Shown here in pieces: positions 39,805 through 49,401 of a stretch of 54,712 nucleotides of DNA. Numbering within the stretch: position 1 is the first letter of the stretch; the number at the start of each line of letters is the position of its first letter. The stretch is from Rhodospirillales bacterium (lineage in GTDB: Bacteria; Pseudomonadota; Alphaproteobacteria; Acetobacterales; Acetobacteraceae): contig JANXTF010000017.1 in assembly GCA_025352565.1 (NCBI GenBank), positions 1-54,712 of the forward strand. Reading direction: 5' to 3'. Under the pieces are notes generated by a model. The model was not told where the DNA came from. It saw nothing but the letters and a program-made list of their open reading frames with translations, and made no database searches. Both the position numbers and the translations under genes were made by a program.

Positions 39805-41223
39805 TCAGGCGGCGTCCCCGGACGTTTGCCCGGCGGAGTTTTGCCCCTCACCGCTTTGCCCCTCACCGCTTTGCCCGGCAGAGCTTTGCCCGGCAGTGCC
39901 GTCCTCGTCGGGCTCGCGGCCCAATTCGTCCGGCGTGACCTCGGTCTCGGTCACCTTCGCCAGCTCCAGCACGAAATCAACCACCTTGTCCTCGAAGATC
40001 GGGCCGCGAAGACCCTCGGCGCCCTGCGGGTTCTTGCGGAAGAACTCCATCACCTGCGCCTCTTGCCCCGGATAGCGGGCGGCCTCGGTGCGCATGGCGC
40101 GGGTCAACTCGTCGGGTGTCACGTTGATCGCGTTGGCGCGGCCGATCTCGGCCAGGAGCAGGCCCAGGCGCACGCGGCGCTCGGCGATGCCGCGATATTC
40201 GGCCTTCAGCGTGTCGTCGTCCTTGCCGGCATCCTCGGCATCCGTCTGGCCCTGCTTGCGGTCGGCCTCGATGCGCTGCCAGATTTGGTCGAACTCGGCC
40301 CCCACCATGCCCGGCGGCACCTCGAACGTCGCCACCTTGGCCAGCGCGTCGAGCAGTTGGCGCTTCACGCGCATGCGCGAGATTTGGTCGTATTCGCGCT
40401 GCACCTGCTGGGTCAGCAGGCCGCGCAACTGGTCGAGGCTCTCGAGGCCGAGCTTCTGGCCCAGATCGTCGTCGATCGCGGGGAGCACGGATTTCTTGAG
40501 CTTCTTGACCGTGATGTCGAAGGTCGCGGCCTTGCCGGCCAGTTCCTTGGCGCCGTATTCCTTGGGGAAGGTCACGTCGATCGTGCGCGCGTCGCCGGGC
40601 GACATGCCGGCCATCTGCTCGGTAAAGCCGGGGATGAACCCGGTGCCGCCGATTTCCACGTCCATGTCGGTGCCGGCACCGCCCGCGAACGGCTCGCCAT
40701 CGACCTTGCCGAGGAAGTCGATGCTCAGGAAATCGCCGGTCACGGCCGGGCGCGGCTCGGTCTCCTCCACCAGTTCACGCTGGCGGGTGGCGATGTCGGT
40801 CAGCGCCTTGTCGATGGTCTCGGGGAGCGGCACGGCCTTCATGCGCGTGACTTCGATGGCGCCGAAATCGGGCATCGGCACGTCGGGCAGCAGTTCGACC
40901 TCGACCTTGAATTCCAGGTCCTTGGAATCTTCCAGGCTGACAACGTCGACCTTGGGCTGCATCGCGGCGCGCAAGCCACGATCGCTCAGCACCTGCTGAG
41001 TGGCTTCGTTGACGCTGTCTTCCAGCACCTCGGCGGAGACCGCAGTGCCGTAGCGCTGCTTGACCAGCGGCAGCGGCACCTTGCCGGGGCGGAAACCCGG
41101 CAGGCGGAGCGACTTGCCAAGCTCGGCGAGCCGCTTGCCCCGCCGCGTCTCGATGTCGGCGGCGGGCACGATCACGGTGTACGCGCGCTTGAGCCCTTCG
41201 GAGAGCGTCTCGGTAACCTGCAT
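39805..41223 (-). CDS. tig: Trigger factor
   Basis: This ribosome-bound chaperone with FKBP-type prolyl isomerase activity has 472 residues. The N-terminal ribosome-binding domain holds the G-F-R-P-G-K-V-P signature loop near residue 43. The PPIase domain starts near G-D-F-L-S-I-D-F-L-G-K near residue 160, and the C-terminal helical arms follow. The last 30 residues are a low-complexity Gly/Gln/Ser tail in which A-G-Q-S/E-G-Q-S units repeat, encoded by tandem repeats at about 39826-39900. This tail is not part of the fold. The tRNA-Leu gene lies 28 bases upstream on the same strand. Confidence 0.96.
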   Translation of the reverse strand: MQVTETLSEGLKRAYTVIVPAADIETRRGKRLAELGKSLRLPGFRPGKVPLPLVKQRYGTAVSAEVLEDSVNEATQQVLSDRGLRAAMQPKVDVVSLEDSKDLEFKVEVELLPDVPMPDFGAIEVTRMKAVPLPETIDKALTDIATRQRELVEETEPRPAVTGDFLSIDFLGKVDGEPFAGGAGTDMDVEIGGTGFIPGFTEQMAGMSPGDARTIDVTFPKEYGAKELAGKAATFDITVKKLKKSVLPAIDDDLGQKLGLESLDQLRGLLTQQVQREYDQISRMRVKRQLLDALAKVATFEVPPGMVGAEFDQIWQRIEADRKQGQTDAEDAGKDDDTLKAEYRGIAERRVRLGLLLAEIGRANAINVTPDELTRAMRTEAARYPGQEAQVMEFFRKNPQGAEGLRGPIFEDKVVDFVLELAKVTETEVTPDELGREPDEDGTAGQSSAGQSGEGQSGEGQNSAGQTSGDAA

Positions 41224-41251
41224 CTGTCGGAAATCCTCGGAGTCGGCCGAG

Positions 41252-41335
41252 TGGTGCGGGCGAAGGGACTTGAACCCCCACGGCTTGCGCCACCAGAACC
41301 TAAATCTGGCGTGTCTACCATTTCACCACGCCCGC
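41252..41335 (-). tRNA. tRNA-Leu (TAG)
   Basis: This is an 84-base class II tRNA including an encoded CCA. The acceptor stem GCGGGCG pairs with CGCCCGC. It has a long variable arm (G-G-U-G-G-C-G-C-A-A-G-C-C-type stem-loop) and anticodon UAG at 41302-41300 in loop U-U-U-A-G-G-U. It is followed by tig on the same strand, a frequent alphaproteobacterial pair, and is divergent from dadA. Confidence 0.96.
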
Positions 41336-41414
41336 GGCGCGGTCGTGAAGCCGGGGGAGGTAGCGCACCCGCACCGACCTTGCAAGGAAGCGGGCGAGCC
41401 TGTTTTGTGGAAAC

Positions 41415-42677
41415 ATGCATGTCCTCGTCCTCGGCGCCGGCGTCATCGGGCTTTGCGCGGCCTACGCCCTGGCGCGGGACGGCCATGCGGTGACTGTGGT
41501 GGACCGCGCGAGCGAGGCGGCGCGGGAGGCGAGCTTCGCCAATGGCGGCCAGCTCAGCTACGGCTACGTAGCGCCGTTAGCCGGGCCGGGTGTGCTGGCG
41601 CATCTGCCGGGCTGGCTTTTGCGGGCCGATAGTCCGACGCGGTTCCGCCCCCGGCTCGACCCGCACCAATGGAGATGGGGCGTGCAATTCCTGCGGGCCT
41701 GCACGACGCGGCAGAGCGATCTCACGACCGCACGGCTGCTGCGGCTTTCCGCGTTGAGCCGCACGCTGATGCACCGGCTGGTGGCTGAAGAGACAATCGA
41801 GTTCCACTTCGAGCGTCAGGGCAAATTGGTCGCGCATTCCGAGCCGGATGCCTGGGACAAGGCGCGGCGGCAGATGGCGGTGCAGCGCGCAACCGGGCTG
41901 GGGGCCGAGCAGATGGCGCTGGACCCCGCGGAGTGCCTGGCGCTGGAGCCGGCACTGGCGGCCATGCGCGATCGGCTGATGGGAGGCATCCACACGCCGG
42001 GCGAGGACGCCGGGGATTGCCGGCTGTTCTGCCTGGGGCTGGTGCGGCTGCTGGCGGCCTCCAACAACCCGGTGCGGTTCGCCTTCGACACCGGCGTGCG
42101 GCAAATGCTTCGGGTGAACGGGAGGGTCATCGGGGTGGCCACCGACAAGGAGACGATCGAGGCGGACGCCACCGTGCTCTGCATGGGGATCGGCAGCCGG
42201 CTTCTCGCGCGGCCGCTCGGGATCGACCTGCCGCTGTATCCGCTCAAAGGCTACAGCCTCTCGCTGCCGATCACCGACGGGACGCGGGCGCCGCGCGTGA
42301 GCGTGACCGACCATGCGCGAAAGATCGTCTATGCCCGGCTGGGCCGCGACCTTCGCGTGGCGGGGATGGCGGATATGGTGGGGCAGGATACGAGCTTCGA
42401 CCTGGAACGACTCTCACTGCTGGCGCGCGAGGCTGGGGCGGCGTTTCCGGGCGGGTTCGCGGATGCCCCCTTGCGGCCATGGTGCGGCTTGCGGCCGGCA
42501 ACGCCCACTGGGGCGCCGCTGCTGGGGCGGGTGGCGGGGGCCGAGGGGTTGTTCCTGAGCGTGGGCCAGGGGGCGCTGGGGTTCACACTGGCGATGGGGT
42601 CGGGGCAGGTGGTCAGCGATCTGGTGAGCGGGCGGGCGGCTTCGATCGATCTCGAGGGGTTTGAGTTGCAGGGGTGA
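41415..42677 (+). CDS. dadA: D-amino acid dehydrogenase (DadA family)
   Basis: This 420-residue FAD-dependent enzyme oxidatively deaminates D-amino acids to 2-oxo acids and passes electrons to the respiratory chain at the inner membrane. The FAD-binding start reads V-L-G-A-G-V-I-G-L-C-A-A-Y-A-L. F-A-N-G-G-Q-L-S-Y-G-Y follows near residue 41, and the C-terminal C-G-L-R-P-A-T-P-T-G-A-P-L-L-G motif is typical of DadA. It opens a plus-strand cluster of amino-acid enzymes. No alanine racemase of the DadX type is adjacent. Confidence 0.92.
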   Translation: MHVLVLGAGVIGLCAAYALARDGHAVTVVDRASEAAREASFANGGQLSYGYVAPLAGPGVLAHLPGWLLRADSPTRFRPRLDPHQWRWGVQFLRACTTRQSDLTTARLLRLSALSRTLMHRLVAEETIEFHFERQGKLVAHSEPDAWDKARRQMAVQRATGLGAEQMALDPAECLALEPALAAMRDRLMGGIHTPGEDAGDCRLFCLGLVRLLAASNNPVRFAFDTGVRQMLRVNGRVIGVATDKETIEADATVLCMGIGSRLLARPLGIDLPLYPLKGYSLSLPITDGTRAPRVSVTDHARKIVYARLGRDLRVAGMADMVGQDTSFDLERLSLLAREAGAAFPGGFADAPLRPWCGLRPATPTGAPLLGRVAGAEGLFLSVGQGALGFTLAMGSGQVVSDLVSGRAASIDLEGFELQG

Positions 42678-42852
42678 GAGGCCGCGACAAGCCATTGCCG
42701 GACACCAAAGACACACCGCGTGCCGGTTAACATGCAACAATCTCGTTTTCTGGAAAGAACTATTGCTTTCCCGACGTGGGCGAGGCTTACCTCGGAGTCT
42801 ATATCAAACACGCCGCTGAGGCTTGCGGCGGTCCTGGCCGCTGGAGGCTGAC

Positions 42853-42976
42853 ATGCGCACCGGGTTTTCCTCGCTCGTCATCATTGGCCTGTTCGCGGGC
42901 GGTGACGCCCACCGCTCAGGCTCAGGCGAGAAGGTCGCAGGGCACGGATTGTAAAGCGTCCGAGGTGGGGTCTTAA
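42853..42976 (+). pseudogene. Possible frameshifted small secreted protein
   Basis: This lies in the otherwise empty 342-base stretch between dadA and the threonine-synthase-like gene. An ATG at 42853 opens a signal-peptide-like run (M-R-T-G-F-S-S-L-V-I-I-G-L-F-A-G). In the next frame the natural continuation is V-T-P-T-A-Q-A-Q-A, a good signal-peptidase site, followed by a short cysteine-containing tail that stops at 42976. A one-base frameshift near 42902 would join the halves. It is either a decayed gene or a chance signal-like ORF; nothing else is seen in the gap. Confidence 0.25.
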
Positions 42977-43019
42977 CTTCGTGCCGTGCCATGATCGCGT
43001 TTTTGGAACCACTCACGGG

Positions 43020-44153
43020 ATGCCTGTTGCCTATCTTGATCCACGCGAAAGCGGAACATTTTCGCTCGATGAGCCACGGTGGTGCGCCCCGAATGGCGCG
43101 CCGCTGCTGCTCACGCCGATGCCCGGCATCGGGCGCCAGGACATCGATCGCGGCGTGCGCAGCCTGTGGCGCTACAGCGCGGCGCTGCCGTGGCGCGTGG
43201 CCGAACCGATTACGATGGGCGAAGGCTGCACGCCGCTCATCGCGCGCCGGCTGCATGGCGCCCAGGCGTTGCTGAAATGCGAGTGGTTCATGCCCACCGG
43301 CAGCTTCAAGGACCGCGGCGCCAGCGTGATGCTATCGCTGCTACGCGACCAGGGCATCCGCGCCGTGCTGGAGGACAGCTCCGGCAATGGCGGCGCCGCC
43401 ATTGCTGCCTACGCCGCAGCCGGGGGGATGCACGCCACCATCATGGCGCCCGCCAGCACCTCGCCCGCCAAGACCGTCCAGATGCGGGCGCATGGCGCCA
43501 CGGTCGAACTGGTCCCCGGCACGCGGCAGGACACCGCCGACGCGGCAGTGGCACGATCGGACAAGGTGTTCTACGCCAGCCACAATTGGCACCCGTTTTT
43601 TCTTCACGGCACCAAGACGCTGGCTTACGAATTGTGGGAGGATCTGGATTTTCGCGCACCCGACAACGTCATCGTGCCGTGCGGCGCTGGGTCCAACGTG
43701 CTTGGGTGCGAGATCGGCTTTTCAGAATTGCTGCGGGCGGGCGCGATCGACACGATGCCCCGCATCTTCGCGGCCCAGCCGCAAAACTGCGCCCCGATCG
43801 CACGCGCGTTCCTGTCCGGGGACCCGAACATGGCCCAGCCCGAGGCGCTGCCCACCATCGCTGAGGGCACCGCCATCGCGCGGCCGATTCGCATGAACGA
43901 GGTGCTGGGGGCGCTGCGGCTGAGCGGCGGCGGCGCGGTGATGTTAAGCGAGAACGAGATCGGCGATGCCACGCTCGATCTCGCGCGGACCGGGGTGTAT
44001 GTGGAACCAACCTGCGCCCAGGCCGTTGCGGCACACGGACGATTGCTGGATTCGGGCGCGATCAATGCGGAGCAGGTGACGGTGATCGTGTTGACCGGAA
44101 CCGGGCTGAAGGCGACGCCGCGCATCGCGGAATTGCTCGGCATGGCCGCATGA
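43020..44153 (+). CDS. PLP-dependent threonine synthase/dehydratase-like enzyme
   Basis: This 377-residue fold-type II pyridoxal-phosphate enzyme has the PLP lysine in P-T-G-S-F-K-D-R-G-A at residue 97. The substrate loop is S-S-G-N-G-G, and the phosphate-binding loop P-C-G-A-G-S-N-V-L-G. The sequence is closest in style to threonine-synthase-like proteins, but there is no sign of the rest of the threonine pathway. In this context it may be a dehydratase or lyase of a hydroxyamino acid. The ATG at 43020 gives the natural start; a GTG at 42981 is in frame. The stop overlaps the next start (ATGA). Confidence 0.85.
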   Translation: MPVAYLDPRESGTFSLDEPRWCAPNGAPLLLTPMPGIGRQDIDRGVRSLWRYSAALPWRVAEPITMGEGCTPLIARRLHGAQALLKCEWFMPTGSFKDRGASVMLSLLRDQGIRAVLEDSSGNGGAAIAAYAAAGGMHATIMAPASTSPAKTVQMRAHGATVELVPGTRQDTADAAVARSDKVFYASHNWHPFFLHGTKTLAYELWEDLDFRAPDNVIVPCGAGSNVLGCEIGFSELLRAGAIDTMPRIFAAQPQNCAPIARAFLSGDPNMAQPEALPTIAEGTAIARPIRMNEVLGALRLSGGGAVMLSENEIGDATLDLARTGVYVEPTCAQAVAAHGRLLDSGAINAEQVTVIVLTGTGLKATPRIAELLGMAA

Positions 44154-45283
44154 AACTCGTCGACCTGCCCACGCCCTGTCTGGTGCTCGACCGCCGCATC
44201 CTGCAACGCAACCTCGATGCGATGGCCCGCGCGGTGGCCCGCCATGGCACCGTCACGCTGCGGCCGCACATGAAGACCGCAAAATCGATTGACGTGGCGC
44301 GGCTGGCACTGGCCCGGCCAGACGCCAAGCCCGCGAGCGACCCAGGCGGGATCACGGTCTCGACGCTGATCGAGGCGGAGTATTTCGTGAGCCACGGGAT
44401 CACCGATATCCTCTATGCCGTCGGCATCACGCCGCGGAAGCTGGAACAGGTCGCCAAGTTGAACGCGACCGGGGCGACCGTGATGGTGGTGACCGACGAC
44501 CTCGACACGGCGGGGATCATCGCCGGGCATGCCACGCCGCCGCGCGCGCTGATCGAGATCGATACCGGCGAGCATCGTGGCGGGGTGTGTCCGGACGACC
44601 CCGCGCTGATCCAGATCGCGGGTCGGCTCGGCAACTCGCTGGCTGGCGTAATGACCCATGCGGGCAACAGCTATGGCGGCCGGTCTCCGGGCGACATGCG
44701 GCGGATCGCCGAGGCGGAGCGGTGCGGGGTGGTGCATGCGGCGGAGCGCCTGCGCGCGGGGGGCCACACGGCCTCGATCGTGTCGATGGGCAGTTCGCCC
44801 ACGGCGCTGCATGCCGGCAGCCTGGCCGGCGTTTCAGAGGTGCGCGCGGGCGTGTACATGTTCGGCGACCTGTTCCAGGCCGAGATCGGCACGCATGGGC
44901 CGGACGATATCGCGGTCACGGTGCTGGCGAGCGTGATCGGACGGCAGCCGAAGCACAATCGGATGCTGATCGACGCGGGCGCGCTCGCCCTCTCGAAGGA
45001 CCGGAGCACCGAGGCGACGCCGCATGATTTCGGTTACGGGCTGGTGCTCGACATCGGCGGCCGGCGCAGCTACGGCAATGCGCTGGTGCAGCGGGCCTAT
45101 CAGGAGCATGGCGTGGTGGAGCTCGACCCGAGCCACCCCGCACCCAACCTGCCGATCGGCGCCAAGGTGCGCGTGGCGCCGAACCATGCCTGCCTGACGG
45201 CAGCGGCGCATGACCGCTATTTCGTGGTCGATGACGGCAACGACACCGTGGTGGCCGTATGGCCCCGGGTCAACGGCTGGTAG
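44150..45283 (+). CDS. D-threonine aldolase / DSD1-family PLP enzyme
   Basis: This 377-residue fold-type III (alanine-racemase-like) enzyme has the Schiff-base lysine in R-P-H-M-K-T-A-K-S at about residue 42. The C-terminal metal pair is His346 and Cys348 in N-H-A-C-L-T-A, the signature of D-threonine aldolases and eukaryotic-type D-serine dehydratases. It would cleave D-threonine or a D-3-hydroxyamino acid to glycine plus aldehyde, or dehydrate D-serine. The substrate cannot be settled from sequence. It is translationally coupled to the PLP enzyme upstream (4-base overlap). Confidence 0.88.
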   Translation: MKLVDLPTPCLVLDRRILQRNLDAMARAVARHGTVTLRPHMKTAKSIDVARLALARPDAKPASDPGGITVSTLIEAEYFVSHGITDILYAVGITPRKLEQVAKLNATGATVMVVTDDLDTAGIIAGHATPPRALIEIDTGEHRGGVCPDDPALIQIAGRLGNSLAGVMTHAGNSYGGRSPGDMRRIAEAERCGVVHAAERLRAGGHTASIVSMGSSPTALHAGSLAGVSEVRAGVYMFGDLFQAEIGTHGPDDIAVTVLASVIGRQPKHNRMLIDAGALALSKDRSTEATPHDFGYGLVLDIGGRRSYGNALVQRAYQEHGVVELDPSHPAPNLPIGAKVRVAPNHACLTAAAHDRYFVVDDGNDTVVAVWPRVNGW

Positions 45284-45357
45284 GCCTCCGCGATCGCTCT
45301 TCTCGATCGACGTCAGCGCGCATAAGGTTCGCGCGCTTTGTTCACAAGGACATTTTC

Positions 45358-46044
45358 ATGGTCGATTACGTCATCGCTCCGCCGCCGGTCGCTTCGGTTC
45401 CCGTGCATGGCGGCGGCCGGTTCCCCGTGCGCCGCATCTTCTGCGTGGGGCGCAACTACGCCGAGCATGCGCGCGAGATGGGGGCCGACCCCGACCGCGA
45501 ACTGCCGTTCTTCTTCATGAAGCCATCCGACTCGCTGGTAACCGCGAACGCGGACATGCCTTATCCGACCGAGACCAAAAGCCTGCATCACGAGATGGAG
45601 CTGGTGGTGGCGATCGGCACCGGCGGGGCGGACATTGCCGAAGCGGACGCGCTGAAGCATGTGTGGGGCTATGCGGCGGGCCTGGATATGACGCGGCGCG
45701 ACCTGCAGAACGAGGCCAAGAAGGCCGGGCGCCCGTGGGACATGGGCAAGGGCTTCGACCACTCCGCACCGATCGGCATGATCGTGCCGGCTTCGCATTT
45801 CCCCGACCCCACCCGCGGCAAGCTGGAATTGCGGGTGAATGGCGCGGTTCGCCAAGTGTCGGATTTGTCCAAGCTGATCTGGAGCGTGGCCGAGACGATC
45901 GCCTATCTGTCCAAGCTGGTGCGGCTGGCGCCGGGCGATCTGATTTTCACGGGCACGCCCGAGGGTGTGGCCGCCGTGGTGCGCGGCGATGTGCTGGAAG
46001 GCGTGGTCGAGGGCGTGGGGACGGTAAAGACAGTGATCGTCTAG
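45358..46044 (+). CDS. Fumarylacetoacetate hydrolase family protein
   Basis: This is a 228-residue enzyme of the FAH family. Family motifs: V-G-R-N-Y-A-E-H-A near residue 30, F-F-F-M-K-P-S-D near 51, [11 protein letters not shown] near 76 with metal-binding glutamates, and G-F-D-H-S-A-P-I-G. The form is that of bacterial fumarylpyruvate or acylpyruvate hydrolases, not the long eukaryotic-type FAH. The start at 45358 follows AAGGA about seven bases upstream. It is separated by 74 bases from the aldolase-like gene and may share its transcript. The substrate is unknown; the neighbouring amino-acid enzymes suggest a 2-oxo acid. Confidence 0.9.
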   Translation: MVDYVIAPPPVASVPVHGGGRFPVRRIFCVGRNYAEHAREMGADPDRELPFFFMKPSDSLVTANADMPYPTETKSLHHEMELVVAIGTGGADIAEADALKHVWGYAAGLDMTRRDLQNEAKKAGRPWDMGKGFDHSAPIGMIVPASHFPDPTRGKLELRVNGAVRQVSDLSKLIWSVAETIAYLSKLVRLAPGDLIFTGTPEGVAAVVRGDVLEGVVEGVGTVKTVIV

Positions 46045-46086
46045 CGGGGAGGCGGCGCCAGGGCGGTCACGTAACGTATCGCCCGT

Positions 46087-46793
46087 TCAACCGCCCAGAT
46101 ACGCGGCCACCACCTTCGGGTCTTCGGCGATGGCGGCGGCGGGGCCTTGCAGAACGATCTTGCCGGTTTCGAGCACATAGGCGTCATCGGCCACTTCCAG
46201 TGCCGCCGAGGCGTTCTGTTCGACCAGCAGGATGGTGGTGCCCTCGCGCTTGAGGCCGGCGATGATGCCGAAGATCTCCTCCACGAACAGCGGGGCCAGT
46301 CCCATGCTGGGCTCGTCCAGCAGCAGCAGCTTCGGCGCCCCCATCAGCGCGCGGCCGAGGGCGAGCATCTGCTGTTCGCCGCCGGACATGGAGCCGGCCA
46401 ATTGGCGCAGACGTTCGCGCAGGCGAGGGAAACGGGCCAGCACGGCTTCGCGCCGGCGGGCGATCTCCGCGCGGTCCTGGGTGAGCCAGGCGCCGATTGC
46501 CAGGTTCTCGTCCACGGTCAGCTCGGCGAATATCTGGCGGCCTTCGGGCACCTGGAGCAGGCCGCGCGCCGCCACGCGGTGGGCGCGCATTCCGGCGATG
46601 TCGGTGCCGTCGAGTATGATGGTTCCGGCACGCGGGCGCAGCAGGCCGGAGATGGCGCGCATGATCGTGGTCTTGCCGGCGCCGTTGGCGCCGATCAGGC
46701 ACACCACATGGCCCTCGGGCACGTCGAGATCGATGCCTTTAACAGCCGTGGTGCGGCCATAGGCCACGACCAGGCCTTTCACCACGAGGCTGC

Positions 46794-46797
<4 letters not shown>
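46087..46797 (-). CDS. livF: Branched-chain amino acid-type ABC transporter ATPase LivF
   Basis: This is a 236-residue cytoplasmic ATPase. Walker A G-A-N-G-A-G-K-T is at residues 36-43; the Q-loop region V-P-E-G-R-Q-I-F is typical of LivF. The signature is M-S-G-G-E-Q, Walker B L-L-L-L-D-E-P-S-M-G-L, and the H-loop is replaced by V-E-Q-N as usual for LivF. The ATG overlaps the livG stop. It is the last gene of the livKHMGF run and ends facing the FAH gene. Confidence 0.94.
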
Positions 46798-47611
<814 letters not shown>

Positions 47612-47615
<4 letters not shown>

Positions 47616-48463
47616 GCCGCGCGCCTGCGCATGCGCCACGCGAACACGCCGTTCGGCAGGAACAGCACCGCCAGCACGATGATGACGCCGTTGAACACCA
47701 GCCGCAGGTCCGAGAAGCCGCGCAGGGCCTCCGGCAGCAGGGTGAGCACGGCGGCCCCCAGCACGGGTGCCAGGGGTGTGCCGATGCCGCCGAGCAGCGC
47801 GAAGGACAGGATGGTGACGGCTGGCTGGAAGCCGTATTCGTTGGGGCCGATAAAGCTCGACACATGGGCGCCGAGCGCACCCGCGATCCCGGCCAGCAAG
47901 GCGGAGGCCAGCAGCGCGCCCATCCGGTAGCGGCGGATGTCGACGCCCATCACCTGGGCCGCCGTCTCGTCCTCTCGCATCGCCTCCATGGCGCGGCCGA
48001 TGCGGCTGCGGCCGATCAGCCAGAGCACGATGACGGCCGCGGCAAGCAGGCCGTAGATCATCCAGGTCTCGGCTCGCGCCGGAATGCCGGACAGGCCGAG
48101 GGCGCCGCCGAACAGGTCGATGTTGAGATAGACCGCGCGCAGCACCTCGCCGAGGCCGATCGTGGCGATGGCGAGATACACGCCCGACAGCCGCAAGGTC
48201 GGCACGCCGACCGCGAGCGCGAACATCGCGGGCGCCACGCAGGAAGCGGGCAGCACCACCCAGAACGGCCAGTGCAGCTTCAGCGTGAGCAGCGCCGAGC
48301 CGTAGGCGCCAAGACCCATGAAGGCGGCTTGGCCAAGCGAGAGTTGGCCCACGGCGAGCACGACATACATCGACAGCGCGAGCAGGCCATTGATGCCGAG
48401 CGAGTGGATCAGGTTCTGGTAGGTCCAGAGCAGGTCGTCGAGCCACGGGGGGACGGCCATCAT
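47612..48463 (-). CDS. livM: Branched-chain amino acid-type ABC transporter permease LivM
   Basis: This is a 283-residue inner-membrane permease with about eight to nine helices. Typical stretches: S-L-G-Q-A-A-F-M-G-L-G-A-Y, R-L-S-G-V-Y-L-A-I-A-T-I-G-L-G-E near residue 90, and the cytoplasmic R-I-G-R-A-M-E-A-M-R-E-D-E loop that contacts the ATPases. It starts with two successive ATGs at 48463/48460, the second overlapping the livH end. Confidence 0.95.
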
Positions 48464-49341
48464 GCCCGCCGGATGACGGCGCGGCCGAACAGGCCGGAGG
48501 GGCGAGTCCAGAGCACCGCGACCAGGATGGCGAAGGCGACCGCATCCTTGAGGCTGGAAACGAAATAGCCGGCGGTGGCGACCTCGACCAGGCCGAGCAG
48601 CACGCCCGCGATCAGCGCGCCGCGAATGTCGCCCAGGCCGCCCACGATGATCACGACGAAGCCGCGCAGCATCATCTCCTCGCCCATGTATGGCTGGATC
48701 GCGTTGAAGTTGAGCCCGATCAGCACGCCGCCCGCCCCGGCCAGGACACCGGACAGAAACGAGACGATGGCGGCGACGCGGGTGGTGTCGATGCCCATGA
48801 GCCCGGCGGCGTCGGGGCGTTCGGCCAGCGCCCGAATGGCGAGGCCAAGGCGTGTGCCGCGCATCAGCGCCACCAGGCCGCCGACCAGCACCGAGGTCGC
48901 GAGCAGGATCAGAATCTGGGCGGCGGTGATGCGCACGCCCGCGAACTCGTAGGCAGCTTCGGGGATGATGCCAATCGGGAAGCGGCGGATGTCGGCGCCA
49001 ACGAAGGTGGTGGCGAGCGAATACAGCGCCAGCACGGCCCCCAGCGTCACCATCAGCGAGGCCAGTTCCGAGGCGCGGACGCGGCGCAGGCGGGTGAGCA
49101 GCAGGGCGTCGATCACCACGGCGATCAGGCCGCTGCCGATCGACGCGAGGGGCAGCGCCGCCCAGATCGGCAATCCCGCGTCACGCGTGGCGAACAAGGC
49201 GAGATAGGCGCCGGCCGAGAAGTAGAAGCCGTAGGTGAGATTGATCACCCGCATCACGCCGAACATCAGCGTGAAGCCGAGGGCGAACAGGGCATAGGTG
49301 GCGCCGAGCAGGACGCCGTTGACGAACTGCTGGGCGAGCAT
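48460..49341 (-). CDS. livH: Branched-chain amino acid-type ABC transporter permease LivH
   Basis: This is a 293-residue inner-membrane permease. Typical stretches: N-G-V-L-L-G-A-T-Y-A-L-F-A-L-G-F-T-L-M-F-G near the start, and R-G-T-R-L-G-L-A-I-R-A-L-A-E-R-P with A-A-G-L-M-G-I-D, the ATPase-contact loop. It is encoded 60 bases after livK; a hairpin occupies that gap. Confidence 0.95.
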   Translation of the reverse strand: MLAQQFVNGVLLGATYALFALGFTLMFGVMRVINLTYGFYFSAGAYLALFATRDAGLPIWAALPLASIGSGLIAVVIDALLLTRLRRVRASELASLMVTLGAVLALYSLATTFVGADIRRFPIGIIPEAAYEFAGVRITAAQILILLATSVLVGGLVALMRGTRLGLAIRALAERPDAAGLMGIDTTRVAAIVSFLSGVLAGAGGVLIGLNFNAIQPYMGEEMMLRGFVVIIVGGLGDIRGALIAGVLLGLVEVATAGYFVSSLKDAVAFAILVAVLWTRPSGLFGRAVIRRA

Positions 49342-49362
49342 CGCGGGCCAATCCGGAAAATG

Positions 49363-49389
49363 CCGCCGCCGGGTGGGCCCCAGCGGCGG
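49363..49389 (-). terminator. Intercistronic hairpin between livK and livH (partial terminator)
   Basis: Seven-base arms CCGCCGC/GCGGCGG with an inner GGG/CCC pairing lie 13 bases after the livK stop and are followed on the minus strand by CATTTTCC. Such hairpins commonly let the binding-protein gene be expressed above the rest of the operon; that role is inferred. Confidence 0.5.
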
Positions 49390-49401
49390 GAGGCGAAGGG
49401 G

